Assembly: GCF_003122385.1 (NCBI RefSeq)
Contig: NZ_CP029255.1
Coordinates: 868,001 to 932,000, forward strand
Direction: 5' to 3'
Length of the DNA: 64,000 nucleotides
Source of the DNA: Flavobacterium crocinum
GTDB taxonomy: Bacteria; Bacteroidota; Bacteroidia; Flavobacteriales; Flavobacteriaceae
Shown here: positions 1 through 9,321 of the stretch, one piece after another
How the letters are laid out: the number at the start of each line of letters is the position of its first letter
How positions within the stretch are numbered: position 1 is the stretch's first letter
Program-made: the position numbers and the translations under genes
Notes under the pieces: generated by a model
Told to the model about the DNA's origin: nothing
The model's database searches: none
Seen by the model: the letters and a program-made list of their open reading frames with translations, nothing else

Positions 1-270
1 TACCTCATGAAAATCGGCTATAAAGTTTTCTGCAATTTGATAAAGAGAATGGTTACCTGAAATCAATCTCGAACCCGTTGCTCCATTTTGAAAGATTTCA
101 TTTTCTACCAGATAAGCATGAACATGCTTGAAAATAATTTCAGATTTCGAAAAACCAATATAATCATCAGAAGCAAAATCAACAGGATTATTAAAAACCG
201 GGAGTTTTTGAAAAGAATTACATTGTTTGTAATTCTCCAGTTTCTGATTTAGATTTTCTGGTAGTTTCAT
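1..270 (-). CDS. bioF: 8-amino-7-oxononanoate synthase, N-terminal part (cut by window edge)
   Basis: The 90 visible codons begin at an ATG and run off the left edge. The translation matches the N-terminus of PLP-dependent alpha-oxoamine synthases of the BioF/KBL type. It has a VDFASDDYIGFS stretch near residue 30 and the substrate-loop motif NGATGSRLISGNH near residue 62. BioF condenses pimeloyl-ACP (or pimeloyl-CoA) with L-alanine to give 8-amino-7-oxononanoate in biotin synthesis. The PLP lysine lies outside the window. Glycine C-acetyltransferase (Kbl) is the main alternative; the short N-terminus and the FASDDY motif favour BioF. A TAACTTTG element lies only four bases before the start codon. 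Confidence 0.82.
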   Translation of the reverse strand, partial: MKLPENLNQKLENYKQCNSFQKLPVFNNPVDFASDDYIGFSKSEIIFKHVHAYLVENEIFQNGATGSRLISGNHSLYQIAENFIADFHEV

Positions 271-274
271 AAAA

Positions 275-282
275 CAAAGTTA
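275..282 (-). promoter_or_regulatory. TAACTTTG (-7 type) element before bioF
   Basis: On the minus strand TAACTTTG fits the Flavobacteriia -7 consensus TAnnTTTG. It ends four bases before the bioF ATG, so the transcript could be nearly leaderless. I see no clear TTG at the usual 17-19 bp upstream, so this is only a candidate. Confidence 0.4.
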
Positions 283-464
283 GAGAAAAATAGCATGATC
301 ATAATGTTCACTTATCAGGGTAAAGACATGAACTTTTATTTATTGAAGTCTTTATTCAAAAACCTCATTTTCGATTTTTCAAAAAAACATCGTTTATAAT
401 TATTTTTTTATCGTTTATCAATAATTTTTATATATTTACAAATAAATCAAAACAAACATTTATT

Positions 465-1337
465 ATGAAATCAACCAAATACTTTGCTTCATTTTTATAT
501 TTTTCACTCTCTTTTATAGTAATCGTTTATGCTCTTTATTTTACTATTGGTATATCCGCCATTTTTTTTGGCAATGACGGACAATACATTTACAAAATTG
601 GCGATACTACCACGATAATAGGAAATAAAAACTCCGAAGGAACTTTAGTACCTGTTACATTAACTGTACAAATTCCGGATTCTATCAATATAAATAAATC
701 ATATTTTGGCGCAAGCGGATCTGACACCTATCCGGCTATAAAAAATCAATTCTTGAAAGAAAACAAAAAAACAAAGGCGATAAACCTGTATAGTGTTAAT
801 TCTATGAAAGAAGAAGGATCTATCATGATTGATGAAAATGGAAACTACATGAATCGAAAACCAAGTTTTTTCAAATTTATTAAATATGAACATTTTGGAA
901 ATTCTCAATACTTAAAAATTAAAACTACGAACACCTGGACAAACTTTGTACTAATGTTAAGAGGATATCTTAATGCTCTTTTTTACATTTTGGAAATGTA
1001 TTTTTTAGCACTAATTTTGAAAGAATTAGCCAAAGAAATTTATTTTTCGAAAATTATAGCTAAATACGTTTCCAAGCTGGGTTACTTATTACTTTTTTCA
1101 CAATTAATCCCAGTTATATATATGTTTGTTGATTTAAAATTATTTGGACTTATAACAATAAGTCCTCAAATCTTAGCATCTTTACAAGATACTTATTTCG
1201 AAAACATATCTGTTTCATTTAATCCTACTATTGATGGAAACATTTACATCATTTTATTAGGCTGTGTATTAGTATTACTAACCAAATTGATGGAAAGAGG
1301 AACAACATTAGAAGAAGAAAGCGAATTAACAATATAA
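465..1337 (+). CDS. DUF2975 family membrane protein
   Basis: This is a 290-residue protein with four hydrophobic segments at roughly residues 5-35, 157-187, 202-226 and 257-279. A polar, probably extracytoplasmic region of about 120 residues lies between the first two. The segment layout, and especially the small XRE-type regulator five bases downstream, match the DUF2975 group, which is usually paired with a YozG-like helix-turn-helix protein. The polar region makes it longer than the usual compact members (about 160-200 residues). The function of the family is not known to me; an inner-membrane partner of the regulator is an inference. Confidence 0.6.
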   Translation: MKSTKYFASFLYFSLSFIVIVYALYFTIGISAIFFGNDGQYIYKIGDTTTIIGNKNSEGTLVPVTLTVQIPDSININKSYFGASGSDTYPAIKNQFLKENKKTKAINLYSVNSMKEEGSIMIDENGNYMNRKPSFFKFIKYEHFGNSQYLKIKTTNTWTNFVLMLRGYLNALFYILEMYFLALILKELAKEIYFSKIIAKYVSKLGYLLLFSQLIPVIYMFVDLKLFGLITISPQILASLQDTYFENISVSFNPTIDGNIYIILLGCVLVLLTKLMERGTTLEEESELTI

Positions 1338-1342
1338 ATTTT

Positions 1343-1555
1343 ATGCCAATCATTGTAAATCTCGATGTAATGCTCGCCAAAAGGAAAATGCGTTTGAACG
1401 AATTAGCAGAGCGAATTGGCATCACAACAGCAAACCTTTCAATTTTGAAAACCGGAAAAGCAAAGGCTATACGATTTTCAACTTTAGAACTTATTTGTGA
1501 TGTCTTAGAATGTCAGCCAGGAGATATCATGGAATATGCAAAAGGAGAAGAATAG
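1343..1555 (+). CDS. XRE/YozG-type helix-turn-helix regulator
   Basis: This 70-residue protein is essentially one Cro/CI-like helix-turn-helix domain. LNELAERIGITTANLSILKTG forms the HTH core near residues 18-38, and the end, CQPGDIMEY, is typical of the YozG-like subgroup (regulator plus CQPGD/DILEY tail). It begins five bases after the DUF2975 stop, so the two genes are almost certainly co-transcribed. The pair resembles membrane-protein/regulator modules in which the membrane protein modulates the DNA-binding protein; that link is inferred. A strong hairpin follows the stop. Confidence 0.85.
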   Translation: MPIIVNLDVMLAKRKMRLNELAERIGITTANLSILKTGKAKAIRFSTLELICDVLECQPGDIMEYAKGEE

Positions 1556-1596
1556 AGAGCTAGACAAGCATAATAAATATAAGTTGCAATAAAAAC

Positions 1597-1625
1597 AAAC
1601 AGCGGATTGAATTAATCCGCTGTTT
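1597..1625. terminator. Bidirectional hairpin terminator between HTH gene and NAD(P)-binding gene
   Basis: A perfect 12-bp inverted repeat (AAACAGCGGATT / AATCCGCTGTTT) has a five-base loop with A and T runs outside. It lies between convergent genes, so it can serve both strands. Confidence 0.85.
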
Positions 1626-1636
1626 TAAATTTAATC

Positions 1637-2275
1637 TTACAGTTCACTAATAAAAGGCGATTGTTTGCTGTATTTAGATTCTATCATTTCTTTAATTATA
1701 AATTTTGAAATGTCTAAAGCAGAAATTTTATCTCCTAAACAATCTTTCAGATTTACCGTTATTTCAGAACTTTTATCGGTAAACTCAATAAAAGGAACAC
1801 GAACTTGTGTCCAATTTACATTGCTTTCTTCTAAAAGTTGATATGCTTTTTGACGATCTTCCTGAATTAGCGGAAAATTACTCTTCATCCAATTTGTGGC
1901 CATAATCGTTTTTGGGCTTTTCTGATCGAATGGCGTATCAATATTAAGTCCGGCCAGCAAAACATAACGGTCGATTTTGTATTCACTCATCACTCTCAAA
2001 ACATATTCTGTTACCTGACTTGCAACCAAAGGCTCATCTTTCCTTTGACCAATAGTGCTTAAAACTGCCTGACAATCTTTGAGTAACTCTTTTATTGATT
2101 CAAAATCTAGAGCATCACCAGAAATAATTTCAATAGCAGGATTTGAGATGTTGAATTTTTCGGGATTTCTAAGTAGAAGCTTTAAATTAAATCCTTCTTT
2201 TAACAACTGGTTTACAAGATAATTTCCAGTTCTTCCGCCGCCGCCAAGAACAGCAATTTTTGATCTATTTTTCAT
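1637..2275 (-). CDS. NAD(P)H-binding atypical SDR (NmrA/NAD(P)-binding family)
   Basis: This 212-residue protein opens with a Rossmann nucleotide-binding loop, VLGGGGRTGNYLV, at residues 9-21. It continues with an acidic residue (GDALDFES) after beta-4, and a LSTIGQ stretch. These are features of atypical short-chain dehydrogenases of the NmrA/NAD(P)H-binding (PF13460) type. The classical YxxxK catalytic pair is not evident, which is normal in this group. Such proteins are oxidoreductases, redox sensors or flavin reductase-like enzymes; the substrate cannot be told from sequence. It is a single gene convergent with the regulator gene and shares its terminator. Confidence 0.75.
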   Translation of the reverse strand: MKNRSKIAVLGGGGRTGNYLVNQLLKEGFNLKLLLRNPEKFNISNPAIEIISGDALDFESIKELLKDCQAVLSTIGQRKDEPLVASQVTEYVLRVMSEYKIDRYVLLAGLNIDTPFDQKSPKTIMATNWMKSNFPLIQEDRQKAYQLLEESNVNWTQVRVPFIEFTDKSSEITVNLKDCLGDKISALDISKFIIKEMIESKYSKQSPFISEL

Positions 2276-2417
2276 AAGTATTCTTCATAAAATTTGACAT
2301 AAACAGTACACGCTTTATTGGTTTAACAAAGCGAAAAAGATAAAAGCTTACTGAGCTTTTATCATAGTATCAATATTTTATAAAGAGATTTTAATACTCC
2401 AAAAGTAAAAAAATAAA

Positions 2418-2446
2418 AAAAGCCAGACAAATACTGTCCGGCTTTT
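2418..2446 (-). terminator. Terminator after atpC
   Basis: AAAAGCC / GGCTTTT arms continue inward as AGACA / TGTCC with one mismatch. The hairpin is 20 bases past the atpC stop and has a T run on the minus strand. Confidence 0.8.
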
Positions 2447-2465
2447 AACTTATTCTAAAATTGTC

Positions 2466-2747
2466 TTAGTCAACTAAAACAATAATTTTATTGTTTTTCA
2501 TCTCGATTGTTCCTGACTTAATCTCTAAAGTATAGGTTTGGTCATTTACTTTCGTGAATTGATCCGCTGCTTCCTTAGAAAAACTGAAGCTTGGAGCTGC
2601 AATTTTAATTGTTCCTTTTTCTAAAATAGAAACAATCGGCGCGTGATGATTCAAAATCTGAAAGCTTCCGTCAACTCCAGGTAAAGTAACTGAAGTTACT
2701 TCTCCTGAAAATAATTTAGCTTCTGGTGATACTATTTCTAAAATCAT
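2466..2747 (-). CDS. atpC: F1F0 ATP synthase epsilon subunit (short form)
   Basis: This is the epsilon subunit of the F1 central stalk, which couples rotation to catalysis in the beta subunits. The 93 residues cover the N-terminal beta-sandwich (MILEIVSPEAKLFSGEV, then LPGVDGSFQILNHHAPIVS near residues 22-40). The C-terminal two-helix domain present in the roughly 139-residue E. coli protein is absent: the chain ends after the last beta strand (IIVLVD). That helical domain is the one that inhibits ATP hydrolysis, so regulation must differ here. The gene follows atpD with an 82-base gap that holds a hairpin-forming repeat. The short form is usual in this phylum as far as I know. Confidence 0.93.
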   Translation of the reverse strand: MILEIVSPEAKLFSGEVTSVTLPGVDGSFQILNHHAPIVSILEKGTIKIAAPSFSFSKEAADQFTKVNDQTYTLEIKSGTIEMKNNKIIVLVD

Positions 2748-2770
2748 ATTTTTTAAGTTAGAAGTTATTT

Positions 2771-2822
2771 GTTAAAAGTTAAAAGTTACGAAACGTATAA
2801 CCTTTAACTTCTAACTTTTAAC
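2771..2822. repeat. Inverted repeat between atpD and atpC
   Basis: An 18-base arm made of GTTAAAA/AGTTA units pairs with a downstream arm with one mismatch, enclosing a 16-base loop. It fills most of the atpD-atpC gap. It could form an intercistronic RNA hairpin, or it could simply be one of the AT-rich dispersed repeats of this genome. Confidence 0.7.
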
Positions 2823-2829
2823 TTTATTT

Positions 2830-4344
<1,515 letters not shown>

Positions 4345-4402
4345 TTATGTATTTATTAAATAGCTATTTAGGTTTATCGAAAATACCTCTTTTTTCAGAG
4401 CG

Positions 4403-4432
4403 CAAAGATAATTTTTTAAAATATAAAATCAA
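4403..4432 (-). promoter_or_regulatory. atpD promoter (TTG-N19-TATCTTTG)
   Basis: Read on the minus strand, TTG and TATCTTTG are separated by 19 bases, an exact match to the Flavobacteriia housekeeping promoter. The -7 box lies about 61 bases before the atpD ATG. Confidence 0.8.
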
Positions 4433-4520
4433 TTTTTTTTTCATAAAAAATACCATGATTTTGTTTGATTCATAAAACTGACCGAAAAAATAACAAAAAC
4501 AGCATTTTTTTAGTAAAAGA

Positions 4521-4556
4521 AAAAAACCGCTTCATTCTAAAAATGAGCGGTTTTTT
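4521..4556 (-). terminator. Terminator after GDSL hydrolase gene
   Basis: A stem of AAAAAACCGCT...ATT with AAT...AGCGGTTTTTT and a single bulged T lies just past the stop of the GDSL gene, with flanking A and T runs. Confidence 0.85.
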
Positions 4557-4578
4557 CGAAGTTAAAAATAATCTTTAA

Positions 4579-6105
4579 CTATAATTGTTTTGGGAATAAC
4601 ACCTGATAATTACCAATATTTACTCCTTTTAAGTTTGAACCATACTTAGCATTAATTGCCTGAATAAATTTATTAGCAATAAAAGCATATCCTCTTGGAG
4701 AAGGATGAACTCCGTCTAAAGAAAACATTCCGCCAGTAACAAATGTTGCTTTTAAAGTAAAATCATTCATTGAAACTCCATTTGGTTTATTCAAATCATC
4801 CATAATTGTTTTAGCATCAACAATTGCCAAACCATTTGCTTCAGCCGCAGCATTAATAACTAAATTATATGCAGTAGTAGCTGCTTCTATTTCTGCCACT
4901 TCAGAAGGCAATAACACATATCTGTCCGGTAAAGGAAAAGTAACCCCTAACTGTGACAATGATGGCGAAGGCGAAGCAATTCCGTCAGCGGCTACAGTTG
5001 GAGCCTGTCCAATTCTGGAAGAAGCACCTAAAACAATTAAATCAGTAGGAAGCGCTTGTCTTGCTCGTCCAAAAATCTGCCCCATTACTGTCGCAGTTGC
5101 AACATCTAATCCTCCTCCCATTAAAACAGCTTTTAAATTTGCCGAAAGATCTGGTAAAGTTTCATCTACAATTAAAAGCGGATTATTTCCGGTTGTTGAC
5201 AAAGGCTTAATTCTACTTCCTTGTCCTAAAAAAGTCAAAGCATTGCTTAAAGGCCCATACAATTGCGCATTTAAGGTATTAACCAAACTAACCCCTCCAG
5301 AACTTAAATTAGCCTGAGTTAACTGATTGTAAGCGATTACATGAAAATGAGGAAGAGTTGTAATATTAGGAAGATTAGCAATAACTCCTTTTCTGCCACC
5401 AGCAACCAGCTGAGCAACCAAACCTTTATAAGCAGCTTCAAAAGTTGCAGGAGGCGTCAACGGATTTACTGCAGGATCTCCACCTGCAGTTGCATATCCT
5501 AATTCATCATTACCTCCAATCCACAAAGAGAAAAAAGTAGGATTCTGACTTAAAGCATCTGCCAGAACTGTTGTTGTAGTACTGGATGAAAAACGAGCAA
5601 AATAAGGATTTGCTGTCCCTGTTGCAACTCCCGCTGCATTACCATAGCCAGGAGCTAACAAATGAAAACTTTTTGCCCCCGGAACTCCTAAATTATTAAA
5701 ACTTCCTGTCAAATGCGCTGTTATCTCAGTTGTTGGCTTACCATCTACAGGAACCGGAGTGCTATTAAAATACAAACGAGGTCCGGCAATAACGTTTCCA
5801 CCCAACAAAAGCCCTCCAATATTATCATTTGCAAAAGGTGTTTTAAACTCTCCTCCTCCTACTAAAGCAAATTGTTGCGCCAAAATATTCGGATACGCAC
5901 CTTCCTGCCCTTTAATAAACAAAGCATTGTCGCTAAAACCTGCCGCAAAAGAATCTCCTAATGCTACATATTTAGAAAAATCTGCGCTTCCTGCTGTCAA
6001 AGGCTTACCATCAGACGAATCTACAGGAGCCGTCACATCATCATCACTATTACAAGCCATAAAGGTTAACGAAACCAATAAAAGCCATTTGAAATTTTTT
6101 ATCAT
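4579..6105 (-). CDS. SGNH/GDSL hydrolase lipoprotein
   Basis: This is a 508-residue predicted lipoprotein: a hydrophobic leader ends in the lipobox LTFMAC, with Cys at residue 18, followed by acidic residues (NSDDD). It carries SGNH-hydrolase blocks: block I with the nucleophile Ser (VALGDSFAAGFSD, about residues 47-59), block III (WIGGNDELG, about 195-203) and block V with the Asp/His pair (DGVHPSPRGYAF near 467-478). It is longer than simple GDSL esterases because of an inserted central region. The gene follows a TonB-dependent receptor by 78 bases and is probably co-transcribed, so a cell-surface esterase that works with the receptor's ligand is a reasonable inference. The substrate is unknown. 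Confidence 0.88.
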   Translation of the reverse strand: MIKNFKWLLLVSLTFMACNSDDDVTAPVDSSDGKPLTAGSADFSKYVALGDSFAAGFSDNALFIKGQEGAYPNILAQQFALVGGGEFKTPFANDNIGGLLLGGNVIAGPRLYFNSTPVPVDGKPTTEITAHLTGSFNNLGVPGAKSFHLLAPGYGNAAGVATGTANPYFARFSSSTTTTVLADALSQNPTFFSLWIGGNDELGYATAGGDPAVNPLTPPATFEAAYKGLVAQLVAGGRKGVIANLPNITTLPHFHVIAYNQLTQANLSSGGVSLVNTLNAQLYGPLSNALTFLGQGSRIKPLSTTGNNPLLIVDETLPDLSANLKAVLMGGGLDVATATVMGQIFGRARQALPTDLIVLGASSRIGQAPTVAADGIASPSPSLSQLGVTFPLPDRYVLLPSEVAEIEAATTAYNLVINAAAEANGLAIVDAKTIMDDLNKPNGVSMNDFTLKATFVTGGMFSLDGVHPSPRGYAFIANKFIQAINAKYGSNLKGVNIGNYQVLFPKQL

Positions 6106-6183
6106 AACTTATATTTTTAGATTATCTGCTTCTGATAATAAACTCAGAAACATAAATAATGAATTTGACTTAGAGTTAATTAA

Positions 6184-9015
6184 TTATGGATTAATAGTCC
6201 ATGATGCAAAATATTGCTGACCGATTAATCCGGCTCCAATAACCTGATAGTATTCTTTTCCACCAATATTAGCAGCTCCTAATTTTACAACAGATTTTAA
6301 TTTTGGAATTCCATAATTGATCTGAGCATCAATTACTGTAGCCGATTTAATTATACCATCAGCAAAACCTGCCTGCCATAAGTATTCACTATTCCATCTT
6401 CCGCTAACACTGAATCCGAAATTCTTGAATAATTTATCATTTCCTACAGACATTTTAATTCTGTGTTTTGGCGTATTAAATCCCGGCTCAAAACTTGGAT
6501 CTTTTTCCTGGTCAAAATCAAACTGAGCATAGTTATAATTCAGTCCCACTTCGAAATCAGAAATTACTTTTTTAGAAAGTCCAACTCCAAATCCTAACGA
6601 ATGTATTTCTACATCTGAATTAGTATATAATTGATATACTCTGTATTCTCCATTTTGGATAGCTCTGATTGACTGCACACCAGGATCAGAAGTTCCTGCA
6701 GCAATATTTGGATTATCCTGAGCCGTTCCATAGAAAGGAGAAATCACATTCAAAGTACCAATAAAATTATTGTATATATTATAGTAACCATTAAGATCGA
6801 TAGACATACCTTCAAAAACAGAACGATACCCTAATTCAAACGCTTTCACTTCTTCAGGTTTCACATAATTCGCTCTTGATTTCTTCAACAATGCAGCTGC
6901 AGCAACAGGATTACTTCCTGCCATAGCAGAAAAAGCATTTACCGAACTTGCAATATAAGAGTTACCATAAGCATCAAGACCTGTCATATCTTTAGTAGCG
7001 TTTCCACCGCTGTAAGCCTGACCTTCTGCACTTAAGTTAAATGTCTCACTAAATCTTGTCAAGTTATCAGGAGCAGATCCTATTAACACTGCACTTCCGA
7101 TATTAAATCCGATATACTGATCCTGAGTTGACGGATTTCTGAAACCTGTTTGGAAAGATCCTCTGAAATTATGATTTCTCTTTTCTCCTCCTGAATATAC
7201 TAAAGATAAACGAGGTGAATAATTTCCGTCGAAGTTTTTAGATTTATCATAACGAATAGAACCTGTAAATTTCAATCTGTCATCTAAGAATTTTTTCATT
7301 AATTGAGCATAAGCCCCATACTCATTGTAATCAATAGGACCGTTCGCATCTGTATAAATTCTTCCATGAGAATTTAATTCATACGCTCTGAACGAACCCC
7401 CTAACTGAATTTCCGCAAATTTGATTATATCTCTAAAATTGTAATTAGCATCCGAATGATAGATTTTTGAGTTATCCACCAATTTAGAACCTGAAAGGAC
7501 ATCAGCTTCATTTATAACCTGATTAAAAGCATTTTTAAATTCCGCTGTCCCCGGTAAGAAACGACCTGTATCTGCCGTAGCTCTACCTGCTGCATGTGCC
7601 TGTTCCGGAGTCATTCCAGCCAAAGTTCCCTGAATATAAGCTCCCGCATACTGACCAAACCAAGTATTGTCGTCTTTCCATTTTCTATTAACATTAATAC
7701 CGGTAAAAATCATATCATAGGAATGACCTCCATCTTCTGAAGTAGTATATCCTCTTAAGAAAAAGTTCTTTCCTTTGAATTCTAATTTATGTTGCTGCAT
7801 AAAAAAGTCATTTAAGTAATATCTGTTAGCCCCCTGATAAACCGCATTACCGGTACCAAATTTACTTTGCCAGATAATTTCAAGTCTCTCATCACCAAAA
7901 GGCCTTCCATGAAAAGAGAAGTCTATTTTCTTATTAGCTGCTTTATTATCTGTTAAATCTATTTCATTATAACCTGTTCTACTAACCGTAGTATTTGGCA
8001 AAAGATTTGACGCCCCTGCAGGAATCAGTCCCATTGCCTCTAACTTTAAACCAACTCCTTTAATATTTGTTGAAGCCTCGTCACCATAAACGTTAATCCC
8101 GTCATAACCCGGATTTGTTCTGTCAATACCAGCTCTTGTCTTATCATTGTAGTTCGTCGCGTACCAATCTGTCGCTTCCATATAAGTAAAGTTAGCTTTA
8201 GCCGCAAAATACTTATTGAACGCATGAGCGAATCGAATACCAAAATCATAATACCCATTAGTACCTGCCGCTTCTTGCGAAGTCACACCATATTTAAAGT
8301 AAGTCGAAATACCCTGATTGGTAAACGGACTTTTACTTGTCATAAATAAAATACCATTGAATGCATTTGCACCGTACAAAGCAGAAGAAGCACCTGGAAG
8401 AAGCTCTACACTCTGAACATCAATTTCAGAAACACCAATCATATTCCCCAAAACGAAATTCAACAACGGAGAAGAGTTATCCATACCGTCAACCAACTGC
8501 ATGAAACGAGTATTAGCTACAGTTGCAAACCCCCTTGTATTAATTGATTTGAATGACATACTACTGGTATTCATCTGAACCTCTTTCATGTTCTCCAAAC
8601 CATCATAAAAAGAAGGAGAAGCCGTTCTTTTGATTTCCTGAACCCCCATTCTTTCAATTGTTACAGGTGATTCTAAAACCCTTTCCGGAGTTCTGGAAGC
8701 AGAGACTACAATTTCATCCAGTTTTGTCTCTTCATCTTTTAAAATTACATTCACTTTTTGATTTGCCGCAGTAACATTAATTGTTTTGGACTCAAATCCT
8801 ACCGCAGAAACCTTTATCGAAAAAGGCAGTTTTGCATTGGTAGTCAATTTAAACGATCCGTCGAAATCAGTAGATGCACCACTATTTTCTCCGACAACAA
8901 CAACGTTTGCACCAGGAATAGATTGTTTGTTACCATCTGTAACCGAACCTGTTATTGTATTCTGCGCAAAAGATATTCCGCTGAACAACAACATAATTAG
9001 CAAGTAGACTCTCAT
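6184..9015 (-). CDS. TonB-dependent outer-membrane receptor with carboxypeptidase-like N-domain
   Basis: This 943-residue outer-membrane receptor starts with a signal peptide (MRVYLLIMLLFSGISFAQ). A CarboxypepD_reg-like beta domain follows (about residues 19-95, TITGSVTDGNKQSIPGANVVV), then a plug region (about 105-225, with NTRGFATVANTRFMQLVDG). The rest is a long beta-barrel rich in alternating aromatic and polar residues. No SusD partner is adjacent; instead a GDSL lipoprotein follows in the same direction. Receptors of this kind import large or scarce ligands using the TonB-ExbBD system. The substrate cannot be deduced; the esterase neighbour hints at an esterified compound or lipid. Confidence 0.92.
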   Translation of the reverse strand: MRVYLLIMLLFSGISFAQNTITGSVTDGNKQSIPGANVVVVGENSGASTDFDGSFKLTTNAKLPFSIKVSAVGFESKTINVTAANQKVNVILKDEETKLDEIVVSASRTPERVLESPVTIERMGVQEIKRTASPSFYDGLENMKEVQMNTSSMSFKSINTRGFATVANTRFMQLVDGMDNSSPLLNFVLGNMIGVSEIDVQSVELLPGASSALYGANAFNGILFMTSKSPFTNQGISTYFKYGVTSQEAAGTNGYYDFGIRFAHAFNKYFAAKANFTYMEATDWYATNYNDKTRAGIDRTNPGYDGINVYGDEASTNIKGVGLKLEAMGLIPAGASNLLPNTTVSRTGYNEIDLTDNKAANKKIDFSFHGRPFGDERLEIIWQSKFGTGNAVYQGANRYYLNDFFMQQHKLEFKGKNFFLRGYTTSEDGGHSYDMIFTGINVNRKWKDDNTWFGQYAGAYIQGTLAGMTPEQAHAAGRATADTGRFLPGTAEFKNAFNQVINEADVLSGSKLVDNSKIYHSDANYNFRDIIKFAEIQLGGSFRAYELNSHGRIYTDANGPIDYNEYGAYAQLMKKFLDDRLKFTGSIRYDKSKNFDGNYSPRLSLVYSGGEKRNHNFRGSFQTGFRNPSTQDQYIGFNIGSAVLIGSAPDNLTRFSETFNLSAEGQAYSGGNATKDMTGLDAYGNSYIASSVNAFSAMAGSNPVAAAALLKKSRANYVKPEEVKAFELGYRSVFEGMSIDLNGYYNIYNNFIGTLNVISPFYGTAQDNPNIAAGTSDPGVQSIRAIQNGEYRVYQLYTNSDVEIHSLGFGVGLSKKVISDFEVGLNYNYAQFDFDQEKDPSFEPGFNTPKHRIKMSVGNDKLFKNFGFSVSGRWNSEYLWQAGFADGIIKSATVIDAQINYGIPKLKSVVKLGAANIGGKEYYQVIGAGLIGQQYFASWTINP

Positions 9016-9267
9016 TTGGGTTAGTTTTTTCGTTAGTATATATAGCCAAAATAAGCAAATATTTTAATATGCATAAAAAAACGTTAAATAAAATTCATAT
9101 TTAGCATCATTTTTTACAATATTTTAACTATTTGGTAATTGAATTTCTTAGAATAAAAACAAAGAAATACAGAAGAAAAACCAATATACTATGCATACAT
9201 ATAAATTTTTACTAAAAAAATGAAAAATTCATAAAAATACATCTGTTGAAAAAAATTTTTGACAATA

Positions 9268-9298
9268 AAAAAAAGCGAGACCTAAATCTCGCTTTTTT
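9268..9298 (-). terminator. Terminator after glmS
   Basis: A perfect stem AAAAAAGCGAGA / TCTCGCTTTTTT has a six-base loop, 24 bases past the glmS stop. The rest of the gap up to the TonB receptor gene (9016-9267) is AT-rich and shows no other structure. Confidence 0.88.
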
Positions 9299-9321
9299 AA
9301 CATATTTATTTAAAATAAAAT

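Noticed and set aside
5759..6220. 153-codon open frame opposite the GDSL gene
   Set aside because: Shadow of the GDSL hydrolase frame and its upstream gap; the GDSL gene has clear motifs.
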